NCBI GenBank assembly: GCA_934754475.1
Contig: CAKVHV010000001.1
Location: forward strand, 62,001 to 126,000
DNA length: 64,000 bases
Direction: 5' to 3'
Origin: an uncultured Clostridia bacterium
GTDB lineage: Bacteria > Bacillota > Clostridia > Christensenellales > UBA1242
The position numbers were made by a program, and so were the translations under genes. Numbering within the stretch: position 1 is the first letter of the stretch; each line of letters starts with the position of its first letter. This document shows, piece by piece, positions 1 to 7,120 of the stretch. The notes beneath the pieces were generated by a model. The model was not told the DNA's origin. It saw only the letters and a program-made list of their open reading frames with translations, and made no database searches.

Positions 1-411
1 AGAACTAGACTTATTAATTTCTTTTTGATAAACGACAATACTTATTTCGTTGACTTGCCTGGGTATGGATATGCCAAGGCGAGTAAATCCGAAGTAGATG
101 GATGGCAATCTATGATTGAGCCATATCTAGTCGAAAACCTAAACCTAAAGTGTGTCTGTGCACTTGTGGATAGTAGGATAGAGCCAACTGCTGGAGACAA
201 ACAAATGCTCAAGTTTTTGAATTACTATCGTATCCCTTTTGTAATAATCGCCACCAAATGCGATAAATTTGGCAAAAGTCAAGTCAAGCCACAATTACAA
301 AAAATTGCTAATGCCTTGGGTGTTGGTAAAGATAATGTTTTTGCTAGTTCCAGCGAAACTGGATTTGGAAGGCTTGAGATTTTAAATAAATTTGACCAAT
401 TTCTAAATTAA
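1..411 (+). CDS. engB: Ribosome biogenesis GTP-binding protein EngB/YsxC, 3' part
   Basis: Partial gene: the reading frame is open from base 1, so the start lies upstream of the window. EngB is a TrmE-Era-family GTPase needed for assembly of the large ribosomal subunit. Visible motifs are the N-terminal remnant RTRLINFF, the G3 motif DLPGYGYAK, the G4 motif TKCDK and the G5-like segment ASSSETGFG. The G1 P-loop is outside the window. The C-terminal end and length after G3 fit the family. A strong terminator follows seven bases after the stop codon, so this is the last gene of its transcript. Confidence 0.95.
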   Translation, partial: RTRLINFFLINDNTYFVDLPGYGYAKASKSEVDGWQSMIEPYLVENLNLKCVCALVDSRIEPTAGDKQMLKFLNYYRIPFVIIATKCDKFGKSQVKPQLQKIANALGVGKDNVFASSSETGFGRLEILNKFDQFLN

Positions 412-417
412 ATTATT

Positions 418-446
418 CCCAAACAATTCTGTTTGGGATTTTTTTT
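418..446 (+). terminator. Rho-independent terminator after engB
   Basis: An 8 bp perfect stem (418-425 with 430-437, CCCAAACA/TGTTTGGG) closes a 4-base loop and is followed by a run of T at 439-446. Confidence 0.93.
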
Positions 447-595
447 GTACAATAAATTTTGTTTGTCGGACGTTTTTGTGCGTATGCTTTGCAAAAATCC
501 TGCATTTTGCGATATTTTTTAGATAAAATTTATTTTTTCAAGTTTTTTTTATGGATAAAATTTAAAAAGTAAAATTATTTTAATAAAATCCACCT

Positions 596-767
596 AAAAC
601 ACTTGCAAATTATGTCCGGGGGGGGGTATAATAAGGACAATGAATAATATGTTTTGAAACAGAAAGGAGAACAAATGAAAAAATTAACAAAAATACTCTC
701 AGCGGTAGCATTGTGCGGGGTCGGTGCGGTAACTTTGGCAGGCTGTACTGACATTAATCTAAGCCAA
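596..767 (+). repeat. Direct repeat, copy 1: promoter, leader and signal-peptide head of lipoprotein gene 1
   Basis: This 172 bp segment recurs at 2225-2397 with three substitutions and one length change in a G tract. It covers the promoter, the untranslated leader, the ribosome binding site and the first ~31 codons of the lipoprotein. Similarity drops sharply downstream, so the head is shared while the bodies differ. Confidence 0.95.
603..632 (+). promoter_or_regulatory. Promoter with a 9-G tract in the spacer
   Basis: The -35 element TTGCAA (603-608) and -10 element TATAAT (627-632) are separated by 18 bp. The last nine spacer bases (618-626) are all G and abut the -10 element. Spacer length near 17 is best for sigma-A, so adding or losing one G should change promoter strength. 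Slippage is inferred; the G tract and spacing are seen directly. Confidence 0.8.
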
Positions 768-1574
768 GCACAAATGGACAAAATTATTACAGTGGTAGAC
801 AACTCAGATAAATTCATGAAGGACACAACTGATTATTTGCAAAACCGAGACAAACAATCAATCAAGACTTATGCCTATGAACTATTAAGATTGGCAGAAG
901 GGAAAATGATTTTGCATGTAGATGGTTTACTTAATAACATTCGTGTTAATCAAAGTTATACTACCAAGGATTCTCATGAAACTAGCACTATAGATATTGT
1001 TATGCTAGATAATACTCATTATGCTTTTTTAACAAAAAGTAGCGAATGGGGAGAAGATTATGAGTTAGAATATAACTATACAAAACAAGAAGGTGAGTCT
1101 CAAAAGGAAATGGAAAGAATCTATTATTCTTCTGAGTTCCGTATGGGTTATCCTGTTGAAAATACCGAGCCAGTATTGTATGAACACGAATTTAGTGTTG
1201 AAAGTTCTTATTTGGCTTCGTTCTCTTCCATATTCACTTTTACTAGACAATTTAATTTGAAAGCGGAAGATATTGGCAAAGTCGATGTTTTGGAAAACGG
1301 AAACTATGTAATCTATGCTTTTGGCTGTACAGACCCAGATGAAGAGAGCAAAACTAGTTTGGCAGCATATATAACAATAGAATTAACAGAAAATGCCGAA
1401 ATTGTTAGACTTGAAGCAACATGTGGCAATGTTGTCTCTACAGGGAATTATGTGGGTGAGTTAACTGACTTTACTAATAGTTTCACGTATCATTTGGAAA
1501 AAGGCTCTGCAGACAAAGATGAAATTTTAGAAAAAATTAACATTGCTAATGAATTTGCAAAAACTCAAGGATAA
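675..1574 (+). CDS. Lineage-specific lipoprotein, paralogue 1
   Basis: 299-residue predicted lipoprotein of unknown function. The N-terminus has Lys residues, a hydrophobic stretch and the lipobox LAGC, so signal peptidase II should cleave before Cys and anchor it to the outer face of the membrane. ATG at 675 is chosen over an in-frame start at 654 because AAAGGAG lies seven bases before it. The mature protein begins CTDINLSQAQ, a motif shared with the genes at 2305 and 21404. Shared internal blocks include YNYTKQEG, VLENGNY and IELTENAE. No recognised domain is seen. It is controlled by the G-tract promoter upstream. The repeated block pattern suggests a family expanded by duplication. Confidence 0.85.
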   Translation: MKKLTKILSAVALCGVGAVTLAGCTDINLSQAQMDKIITVVDNSDKFMKDTTDYLQNRDKQSIKTYAYELLRLAEGKMILHVDGLLNNIRVNQSYTTKDSHETSTIDIVMLDNTHYAFLTKSSEWGEDYELEYNYTKQEGESQKEMERIYYSSEFRMGYPVENTEPVLYEHEFSVESSYLASFSSIFTFTRQFNLKAEDIGKVDVLENGNYVIYAFGCTDPDEESKTSLAAYITIELTENAEIVRLEATCGNVVSTGNYVGELTDFTNSFTYHLEKGSADKDEILEKINIANEFAKTQG

Positions 1575-1617
1575 TTAGACAAGTTTTACAACTTTTGTAT
1601 TTATTTATACAAAATTA

Positions 1618-1647
1618 TTGCATAATACACATATATTATGTTACAAT
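1618..1647 (+). promoter_or_regulatory. Putative sigma-A promoter for the zinc-ribbon protein gene
   Basis: TTGCAT (1618-1623) and TACAAT (1642-1647) are spaced 18 bp, with the start codon about 30 bases downstream. It lies in the gap after the first lipoprotein gene. Confidence 0.5.
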
Positions 1648-1675
1648 GAATGTAATAAAAAAGGAGAAGGTTTGT

Positions 1676-2011
1676 ATGTATTGTAAAAAGTGCGGAAAAG
1701 AAATCAATGACGATGCTGTAGTTTGTGTTCATTGCGGTTGTGCAGTTGAAGACAAAAAACCAGCGGTATCTAATGCTCAAGATTTCAATACTCCAAAGAC
1801 CGGCATGGGTGTTTTGCTTGGATTGTTACTTGGACTAGTTGGACTACTTATTGGAGTATTAATTTATCCAGAAGGCACAGTTGCTAGAAAGTCATTTATC
1901 AAGGCTTGGGGTATTACATTTGGTATTACAATCGGTGTAAGTATTCTTATTGGTGTTATTTCGGGTGTTGTAATGGCTGGATTTTATGATGCCATGGGTG
2001 GCTATTATTAA
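1676..2011 (+). CDS. Zinc-ribbon membrane protein
   Basis: 111-residue protein. The N-terminus is a zinc ribbon with two CxxC knuckles (CKKC and CVHC), of the type often annotated zinc_ribbon_2. After a short linker come two hydrophobic segments at roughly residues 40-60 and 75-105. Together they suggest a cytosolic zinc ribbon tethered to the membrane. Start ATG 1676 is chosen because AAGGAGAAGG lies just upstream; the longer frame from 1595 lacks a ribosome binding site. No specific function can be given. It sits between the two tandem lipoprotein genes and has its own terminator. Confidence 0.8.
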   Translation: MYCKKCGKEINDDAVVCVHCGCAVEDKKPAVSNAQDFNTPKTGMGVLLGLLLGLVGLLIGVLIYPEGTVARKSFIKAWGITFGITIGVSILIGVISGVVMAGFYDAMGGYY

Positions 2012-2035
2012 AATTTAAATAAAATAAAAAATTCG

Positions 2036-2069
2036 AACTCGTTTGTGTGGTTTTACAGACGAGTTTTTT
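2036..2069 (+). terminator. Rho-independent terminator
   Basis: An 11 bp stem with one G-T pair (2036-2046 with 2055-2065) and an 8-base loop is followed by T at 2064-2069. It ends the zinc-ribbon gene. Confidence 0.85.
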
Positions 2070-2224
2070 CTTTTTGAGTATTAAATTTTAATTACTCTTG
2101 TGTTCTAATGGGGTGAAACTCACTAGAAAGAACTATTTGGCGGAGTTTTTTCTCATAATTGCTATTTTTAAATAGGTTTTTTGCAAAAAATTGAAACAAC
2201 AAGATTTTTTAAAAAATATAAACA

Positions 2225-2397
2225 AAAACACTTGCAAATTATGTCCGGGGGGGGGGTATAATAAGGATAATGAATAATATGTTTTGAAACAGAAAGGAGA
2301 ACAAATGAAAAAATTAACAAAAATACTCTCAGCGGTAGCATTATGCGGGGTCGGTGCGGTAACTTTGGCGGGCTGTACTGACATTAATCTAAGCCAA
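2225..2397 (+). repeat. Direct repeat, copy 2: promoter, leader and signal-peptide head of lipoprotein gene 2
   Basis: Near-identical copy of 596-767, differing at three bases and by one extra G in the homopolymer tract. Confidence 0.95.
2232..2262 (+). promoter_or_regulatory. Promoter with a 10-G tract in the spacer
   Basis: TTGCAA (2232-2237) and TATAAT (2257-2262) are separated by 19 bp, of which 2247-2256 are ten consecutive G. It is the same promoter as at 603-632 but one base longer, which is the length difference expected from replication slippage. Confidence 0.8.
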
Positions 2398-3198
2398 TCT
2401 CAAGTAGACAAGATTGTTACAGTAGTAGACAATTCAGACCAATTTATGAAGGACACAATGGATTTGCTTAACAAGCAAAACAAAAAATTAGACAAATCTG
2501 AAGCATATGATTTGTTGAAACTTGCCGAAGTTAGAACTCAACTACAAATGGATAATATTATGGAGAATATCCGTATAACTGTATCAGGTAGTGTGGGTGG
2601 TGAATATAATGAGCAAGTAATGGATGTTGTTATGTTTGATAGTACTCACTATGCAGTATTGTCAAAATCTACTGAATGGGGAGAAAATTATACACTAGAA
2701 TATAACTATACAAAACAAGAAGGCGACACCCAAAAAGATTATATGAGAACATATAAGAGTGCAAAATTTGATAATCATAATTTGCCAGTTGCAAATTCTC
2801 AGCCTGAACTAATAGAAAAAGAATATGAACTTGGATATTCAATGCCAGGACAATTTGCAAGTCTATTTGATGTAACAAAGAAATATGGAATTACAGAAGA
2901 TAATCTTTGCAAAGTTGATGCTTTGGAAAATGGAAATTATTTAATTTATGCTATCAGTGTAATGGATACCGCTAATGATACTATTTTAAAAACACATTTT
3001 GAAATTGAATTAACTGAGAATGCTGAATTCGTAAGAATTGAAAGTTTGTCTTCATCTTTTGACAAAGTGGGCGGTAACAAGGAATCTAATACTTATCCAA
3101 TGAATTTCAAATTTGAAAAAGGTGTTGTGGACAAAAACGTAATGCTTGAAAAAGTAGCTGTTGCTAATGTTTTTGCTGAAAGCCAAACAAATGCTTAA
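2305..3198 (+). CDS. Lineage-specific lipoprotein, paralogue 2
   Basis: 297-residue predicted lipoprotein, paralogous to the product at 675-1574. Its first 31 codons are almost identical at DNA level to those of paralogue 1. The lipobox LAGC and mature start CTDINLSQSQ are conserved, then the sequences diverge while keeping short blocks (YNYTKQEG, ALENGNY, IELTENAE). ATG 2305 follows AAAGGAG at the usual distance. A secreted, membrane-anchored surface protein is expected; the function is unknown. The sharp boundary between conserved head and diverged body suggests recombination or gene conversion of the head. A terminator follows at 3306. Confidence 0.85.
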   Translation: MKKLTKILSAVALCGVGAVTLAGCTDINLSQSQVDKIVTVVDNSDQFMKDTMDLLNKQNKKLDKSEAYDLLKLAEVRTQLQMDNIMENIRITVSGSVGGEYNEQVMDVVMFDSTHYAVLSKSTEWGENYTLEYNYTKQEGDTQKDYMRTYKSAKFDNHNLPVANSQPELIEKEYELGYSMPGQFASLFDVTKKYGITEDNLCKVDALENGNYLIYAISVMDTANDTILKTHFEIELTENAEFVRIESLSSSFDKVGGNKESNTYPMNFKFEKGVVDKNVMLEKVAVANVFAESQTNA

Positions 3199-3305
3199 TT
3201 GATTGCAATCTTTTAAATTAGATAGTGCTTTTAATTAAATTTGTGATATATAATAAAAAATTAATAGTTAAAGATTAAAATAAGTACTACCCAAAAAGGT
3301 ACTTA

Positions 3306-3338
3306 GAAGGAAGGAATTTTTTGATTTCTTCCTTTTTT
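3306..3338 (+). terminator. Rho-independent terminator
   Basis: A stem AAGGAAG/CTTCCTT (3307-3313 with 3328-3334) with a T run. It lies about 110 bases after lipoprotein gene 2; the gap before it is AT-rich with no other signal. Confidence 0.75.
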
Positions 3339-3398
3339 ATGCACAAAATTTTGGCTGAATTCATATAATTTACCATACAATCTTTAAGGAGGTAAATT

Positions 3399-4070
3399 AT
3401 GTCATTTTTTTCCGGAAATAGACAAGGTTGTAATCCCGGCCCAATAACAGGCAATCCATTGCAAGGGCTTTGCGAAAAGGCTTGTATTCAAACAAGAAAG
3501 GTTTTTGATGCTTGTATGAAACAAGTTCAAATGGATGGAACGGAGATAGTTCTTAGTGACCAAGTTCCACAAAATCCAGTTGCTCCACTTACTTTCGTTA
3601 GTTGTCAGACCCAAACAAACGATGTAACTATTACAAACTTGGTGGTTGACAGATTTGAAGACAAACCATGTTTTGCGAGAGTTTCTGGCAGTGTTGCTGT
3701 GCCAATTACTGTTAATTACACAGATAATAATGGTGTAGCAGGAAGCGGAACTGGAACTATTACAATTCCTATTGATGTTGTTTTGTATGTTCCACAACCA
3801 TCCATTATACCTTATCAGGTAACAGCGTTTGCAAATGCAATTTGCTCGGGCGGAAGATTTGTTGAAGGTTCAACTTTCTCAATTGACCCTTGTATGACAA
3901 TTATTATCCGTGTTGTTGTTGATGCCGAACTTCTTGTTCCTACATATGGATATTGTCAAATCCCACCTTGCCAAGACTATACTCAAGACGTTTGTAGCGG
4001 TTATTTTGATTTGCCATTATATCCAGCGCAACAACCTGTTAACCCACCAACTCAAATTAATGTAAATTAA
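3399..4070 (+). CDS. Hypothetical Cys-containing beta-rich protein, possible spore-layer protein
   Basis: 223-residue protein with no signal peptide and no recognised catalytic motif. Cysteines are scattered through it (CNPG, CEKACIQT, VSCQT, CQIPPCQDY, DVCSGYFD), and alternating hydrophobic stretches suggest a beta-sandwich. The general look resembles clostridial coat proteins of the SPOCS/DUF3794 kind, but no diagnostic motif was found, so this is a weak inference. The ribosome binding site AAGGAGG is consensus, suggesting high expression. CATACAAT at 3374-3381 matches a sigma-E -10 element, but a matching -35 is unclear. The gene is monocistronic with its own terminator. Confidence 0.7.
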   Translation: MSFFSGNRQGCNPGPITGNPLQGLCEKACIQTRKVFDACMKQVQMDGTEIVLSDQVPQNPVAPLTFVSCQTQTNDVTITNLVVDRFEDKPCFARVSGSVAVPITVNYTDNNGVAGSGTGTITIPIDVVLYVPQPSIIPYQVTAFANAICSGGRFVEGSTFSIDPCMTIIIRVVVDAELLVPTYGYCQIPPCQDYTQDVCSGYFDLPLYPAQQPVNPPTQINVN

Positions 4071-4075
4071 TATTT

Positions 4076-4110
4076 ATCCCTGTCAAAATGATTTGGCGGG
4101 GATTTTTTTG
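4076..4110 (+). terminator. Rho-independent terminator
   Basis: A long stem with G-T pairs (ATCCCTGTCAAA pairing with TTTGGCGGGGAT) ends in a run of seven T. It follows the gene at 3399-4070. Confidence 0.85.
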
Positions 4111-4152
4111 TGTTAATAATGTGTCTAGTCTTACAACATTATTAAATTATTA

Positions 4153-4260
4153 GAAGTTTTGTCTTAAATCTATGAAGTTATTTTTAAGCAAAACTAATGT
4201 TTATTCAATCTGTGTGATTACGATTTAATCGTGGGATTATATTACATCATTGATAATCAC
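4153..4260 (+). repeat. Structured intergenic element, copy A
   Basis: The first 81 bases match 43544-43625 at about 67 of 82 positions by hand alignment with one gap. Helices seen: AGTTTTG (4155-4161) with CAAAACT (4189-4195), extended by CTTAAA (4163-4168) with TTTAAG (4183-4188); hairpin ACGATT/AATCGT (4220-4225 with 4227-4232); and an enclosing GTGATT (4214-4219) with AATCAC (4255-4260). Here it sits upstream of a promoter. It may be a small dispersed repeat, a protein-binding element or part of a structured RNA. Confidence 0.6.
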
Positions 4261-4289
4261 TTGTAAAATTGCAATAGTTTTGATATACT
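4261..4289 (+). promoter_or_regulatory. Putative sigma-A promoter for the phosphoesterase gene
   Basis: TTGTAA (4261-4266), 17 bp spacer, TATACT (4284-4289) with a TG one base upstream (extended -10). The start codon is 17 bases downstream. Confidence 0.65.
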
Positions 4290-4305
4290 AAAAATAGGAG
4301 AATGT

Positions 4306-5001
4306 ATGAAAATTTTTGCAATTAGTGACTTGCATTTAAGTATAAATAATCCAAAACCTATGGATATTTTTGGGCCAACTTGGGAAGGCTATCTTGACAA
4401 GATTTTTGCCGATTGGCAAGAAAAGATAAGTGATGATGATATTGTTTTGATTCCCGGGGATATTTCGTGGGCGATGAAGTTTGAAAGTGCAAAACCAGAT
4501 TTGGACTTGATTTGTGGGCTAAAAGGCACAAAAATTATTCTTAAAGGCAATCATGATTATTGGTGGAATTCAATTAGCGAACTTAGAGAATATCTACATA
4601 ATAACACTTTTGCCATACAAAACGACGCATACAAGTTTGGAAACTATGTTATTTGTGGTTCACGTGGGTGGACTCCGTTTGATAATGGTTTTAAGTCGGA
4701 ACTGGACGAAAAAATTTATAAGCGAGAACTCATTAGAATGGAGTTATCTTTGAAAACCGCAAAGACTTTGTGTGGGGACGGGGATAAAATTGTTGTAATG
4801 ACACACTTTCCGCCTTTTAATTATAGAATGGAAAACAACGAAATGATTGAGTTATTTAAAAATTACAACGTAGATACTGTTGTTTATGGACATTTGCATA
4901 ATGATGACAAAAAACAGAAAATGCAATTTGAGAAAGATGGAATCAAGTATTTTTTGGCTTCTTGCGATTTGGTGGGAAACAAATTAATTAGAATAATGTA
5001 A
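4306..5001 (+). CDS. Calcineurin-like metallophosphoesterase
   Basis: 231-residue cytosolic metal-dependent phosphoesterase of the calcineurin superfamily, closest in layout to the COG1768-type predicted phosphohydrolases. Metal-binding blocks are in order: ISDLHLS near the N-terminus, PGDISWAM at about residue 50, KGNHDYWW at about residue 83, MTHFPPF at about 165, and YGHLH at about 195. The substrate cannot be read from sequence. ATG 4306 follows TAGGAG. It has its own promoter and a long hairpin terminator, so it is probably monocistronic. Confidence 0.9.
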   Translation: MKIFAISDLHLSINNPKPMDIFGPTWEGYLDKIFADWQEKISDDDIVLIPGDISWAMKFESAKPDLDLICGLKGTKIILKGNHDYWWNSISELREYLHNNTFAIQNDAYKFGNYVICGSRGWTPFDNGFKSELDEKIYKRELIRMELSLKTAKTLCGDGDKIVVMTHFPPFNYRMENNEMIELFKNYNVDTVVYGHLHNDDKKQKMQFEKDGIKYFLASCDLVGNKLIRIM

Positions 5002-5043
5002 TATGTAGATAAATTTTAAGATTTTTAAACTTAATAAACAGCA

Positions 5044-5109
5044 AAATACACACATGTTTTATTTTTGAGACTATGTAATCAAAAATGTAGACTTTGTGTG
5101 TATTTTTTT
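5044..5109 (+). terminator. Long hairpin terminator
   Basis: AAATACACACA (5044-5054) pairs with TGTGTGTATTT (5095-5105), with an inner TTTTTGA/TCAAAAA pairing, and is followed by seven T. It ends the phosphoesterase gene. Confidence 0.85.
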
Positions 5110-5215
5110 GTTTAAATATGCAAAACTTATGAGAATTTAAGTAATTTTGTATGTTTTTGTAGATGAATTTTTATAAAAAATATACATTTAATTTGGGTGG
5201 TTATAAAAATATAAT

Positions 5216-5237
5216 TGTGCATAAATATTTATGCACA
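5216..5237. promoter_or_regulatory. Perfect 22 bp palindrome made of two near-DnaA boxes
   Basis: The right arm reads TTATGCACA (5229-5237), one base from the DnaA consensus TTATCCACA. The left arm is its exact inverse (5216-5224), with ATAT between. It lies 79 bp from a second palindrome with consensus boxes. It could also form a hairpin. Confidence 0.45.
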
Positions 5238-5313
5238 TATAAAACAAATGTTTGATAAATTTGGTAAATATCTACAAAATTAGCCGAAATTTAATATTTT
5301 ATGTGAATTTTGA

Positions 5314-5335
5314 GTTATCCACAATTGTGGATAAC
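5314..5335. promoter_or_regulatory. Two consensus DnaA boxes in inverted orientation
   Basis: TTATCCACA at 5315-5323 and its exact inverse TGTGGATAA at 5326-5334 form a perfect 22 bp palindrome. Both match the bacterial DnaA box at every base. They lie about 60 bp upstream of the promoter of the division cluster. DnaA or a similar initiator is the likely ligand (inference). Confidence 0.7.
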
Positions 5336-5393
5336 TTGTGATTATTTATGCAAAAATGTGTTTATAATCTTTGTAAAAGTATATTTTTTCGTT

Positions 5394-5421
5394 TTGAAAA
5401 TTTGAATAAGTATTGTATAAT
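5394..5421 (+). promoter_or_regulatory. Promoter of the division and cell-wall cluster
   Basis: TTGAAA (5394-5399), 16 bp spacer, TATAAT (5416-5421). The leader that follows can fold: AAAGAGT (5431-5437) with ACTCTTT (5475-5481), and ATGC (5446-5449) with GCAT (5471-5474). The rest of the 5110-5556 gap is AT-rich and holds only the two palindromes described separately; no mraZ is present. Confidence 0.6.
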
Positions 5422-5556
5422 TATAAACGTAAAGAGTTAAACGATATGCTTTTGAAAAACTTTACTACTTGCATACTCTTTGAAAAAAATGATTGATTAT
5501 ACATAGAAATTATGAGTGTGTTAATATATGTATGATTGAAATGGAGTGAATTAGTA

Positions 5557-6504
5557 ATGGAAGAAACATTTGTAAATAATTTTAAACACACTCCAGTATT
5601 GCTAAGCGAGTGTTTGTCAGCACTTAATATTAAACCCGACGGAATTTATGTTGACGGGACATTGGGTGGTGGTGGTCATAGTGGAGAGATTCTCAAAAGA
5701 CTAACCACCGGAAGACTAATAGCCTTTGACAAAGACGAAGATGCCTTGTCATCAACTAGCCAAAAGTTAAAAGATTACAAAAACAAAGTCACTTATATCA
5801 AAGACGACTTCAAAAACATGGCTGATGACTTAAGAAAAATCGGGATAGAAAGTGTTGACGGAATTTTGCTTGACTTGGGAGTGAGTAGTTATCAGCTTGA
5901 TACTGCCGAACGTGGATTTTCTTATAGGTTTGATAGTAGACTTGATATGAGAATGGATAAATCTGCAGATTTGGACGCATACAAGGTTGTAAACACTTAT
6001 CCTAAGGAAGAATTGCTTAGAATACTATATAATTATGGGGAAGAAAGTTTTGCCAAATCAATTGTTGCCAAGATTTTGGAAGCAAGGGAAGTTAAGGCAA
6101 TAGAGACAACTGGTGAATTAGTAAGTTTGATTGAGTCGGCGATTCCAAAGAAATTTTGGGGACGTGGCAGTGTTGCCAAAAAGACTTTTCAAGCAATAAG
6201 GATAGAAGTTAATCAGGAACTCGTTGGACTTGAAGATGCTATTAATCAAATGATAGACATACTCAATCCGTCGGGAAGACTAGCGATAATTACATTCCAT
6301 TCGCTAGAAGATAGAATTGTCAAAAACGTATTTAAACTTAGGTCGACAGATTGTATTTGTGACAAATCTTTGCCATTTTGTGTATGTAATCATCATTCTG
6401 ATGCAATACTTGTTAACAAAAAACCAATTGAAGCAGGCAAGGAAGAACTCGAAAACAATAGTCGAAGCAGTAGTGCAAAACTAAGAATAATTCAAAAAAA
6501 ATAA
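5557..6504 (+). CDS. rsmH: 16S rRNA (cytosine1402-N4)-methyltransferase RsmH
   Basis: 315-residue SAM-dependent methyltransferase (formerly MraW) that modifies C1402 in the decoding centre of 16S rRNA. The N-terminus HTPVLL, the SAM-binding DGTLGGGGHSGEIL, DGILLDLGVSSYQLD and FHSLEDRIVK are all typical, and the length fits. ATG 5557 is chosen over an in-frame TTG at 5536 because GGAG lies about ten bases before it. It is the first gene of the division cluster. The usual upstream partner mraZ is missing. Confidence 0.96.
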   Translation: MEETFVNNFKHTPVLLSECLSALNIKPDGIYVDGTLGGGGHSGEILKRLTTGRLIAFDKDEDALSSTSQKLKDYKNKVTYIKDDFKNMADDLRKIGIESVDGILLDLGVSSYQLDTAERGFSYRFDSRLDMRMDKSADLDAYKVVNTYPKEELLRILYNYGEESFAKSIVAKILEAREVKAIETTGELVSLIESAIPKKFWGRGSVAKKTFQAIRIEVNQELVGLEDAINQMIDILNPSGRLAIITFHSLEDRIVKNVFKLRSTDCICDKSLPFCVCNHHSDAILVNKKPIEAGKEELENNSRSSSAKLRIIQKK

Positions 6505-6526
6505 ACAAACAAAAGGGGGATAAGTT

Positions 6527-7114
6527 ATGAGTGCTTTTGGAAAATCGGCATTATTTAACGGAGAAAACATTGCAAGCGAAACAGTAAAAGAAGACTTTGA
6601 AACTAATTCTACTGTTGAAAATCAAGTAAGCAAGTTTGACAACTCATATTCTACAAATGAAAAATTGCAAGAATTATATAATGAATTTGACAAGATTACT
6701 CTTGATGAAAACAAAATTAAAGAGTTTACTCAAGTCAAAGTTAATGCTGTAAGTAGCAAAGTGCCATTTAGAGTAGCACTCGCTATGTCAACAGTTCTCA
6801 TTGTAACTTTGCTTCTTGCTTTTCTTTGTGTGTATAATATTTTTGTCATAAACGGTATGTCAAATAACATAAGTTATTTACAAGAAGAAGTGGCGACTGC
6901 CGAATATGACTTGGCTAATTCTCAAGGCTTGTACGAAAGACTTACAAGCACTGATAATATCAAAAACGAACTTGGTGACATGGGATATTCGCAAATACCT
7001 TCTTCAAACGTTGTGGCTGTGGATGTTCCAGACAAAGTGGAAGTATCCGAATTGCAAGGTCAAACTAACTGGTTTGATGCGTTCTGTAATTTTTTGAGCC
7101 GAATATTCGGGTAG
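6527..7114 (+). CDS. FtsL-like cell-division protein
   Basis: 195-residue bitopic membrane protein: a polar cytosolic part of about 80 residues, one transmembrane segment at about residues 82-108, then an extracytosolic coiled-coil-like stretch (ISYLQEEVATAEYDL). Position between rsmH and the class B penicillin-binding protein, plus this topology, matches FtsL, a partner of DivIC and FtsQ in the divisome. Sequence identity to known FtsL cannot be judged by eye; FtsL is poorly conserved. The cytosolic part is longer than in Bacillus FtsL. ATG 6527 follows AGGGGGA. The downstream gene begins six bases after its stop. Confidence 0.7.
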   Translation: MSAFGKSALFNGENIASETVKEDFETNSTVENQVSKFDNSYSTNEKLQELYNEFDKITLDENKIKEFTQVKVNAVSSKVPFRVALAMSTVLIVTLLLAFLCVYNIFVINGMSNNISYLQEEVATAEYDLANSQGLYERLTSTDNIKNELGDMGYSQIPSSNVVAVDVPDKVEVSELQGQTNWFDAFCNFLSRIFG

Positions 7115-7120
7115 GTAATA

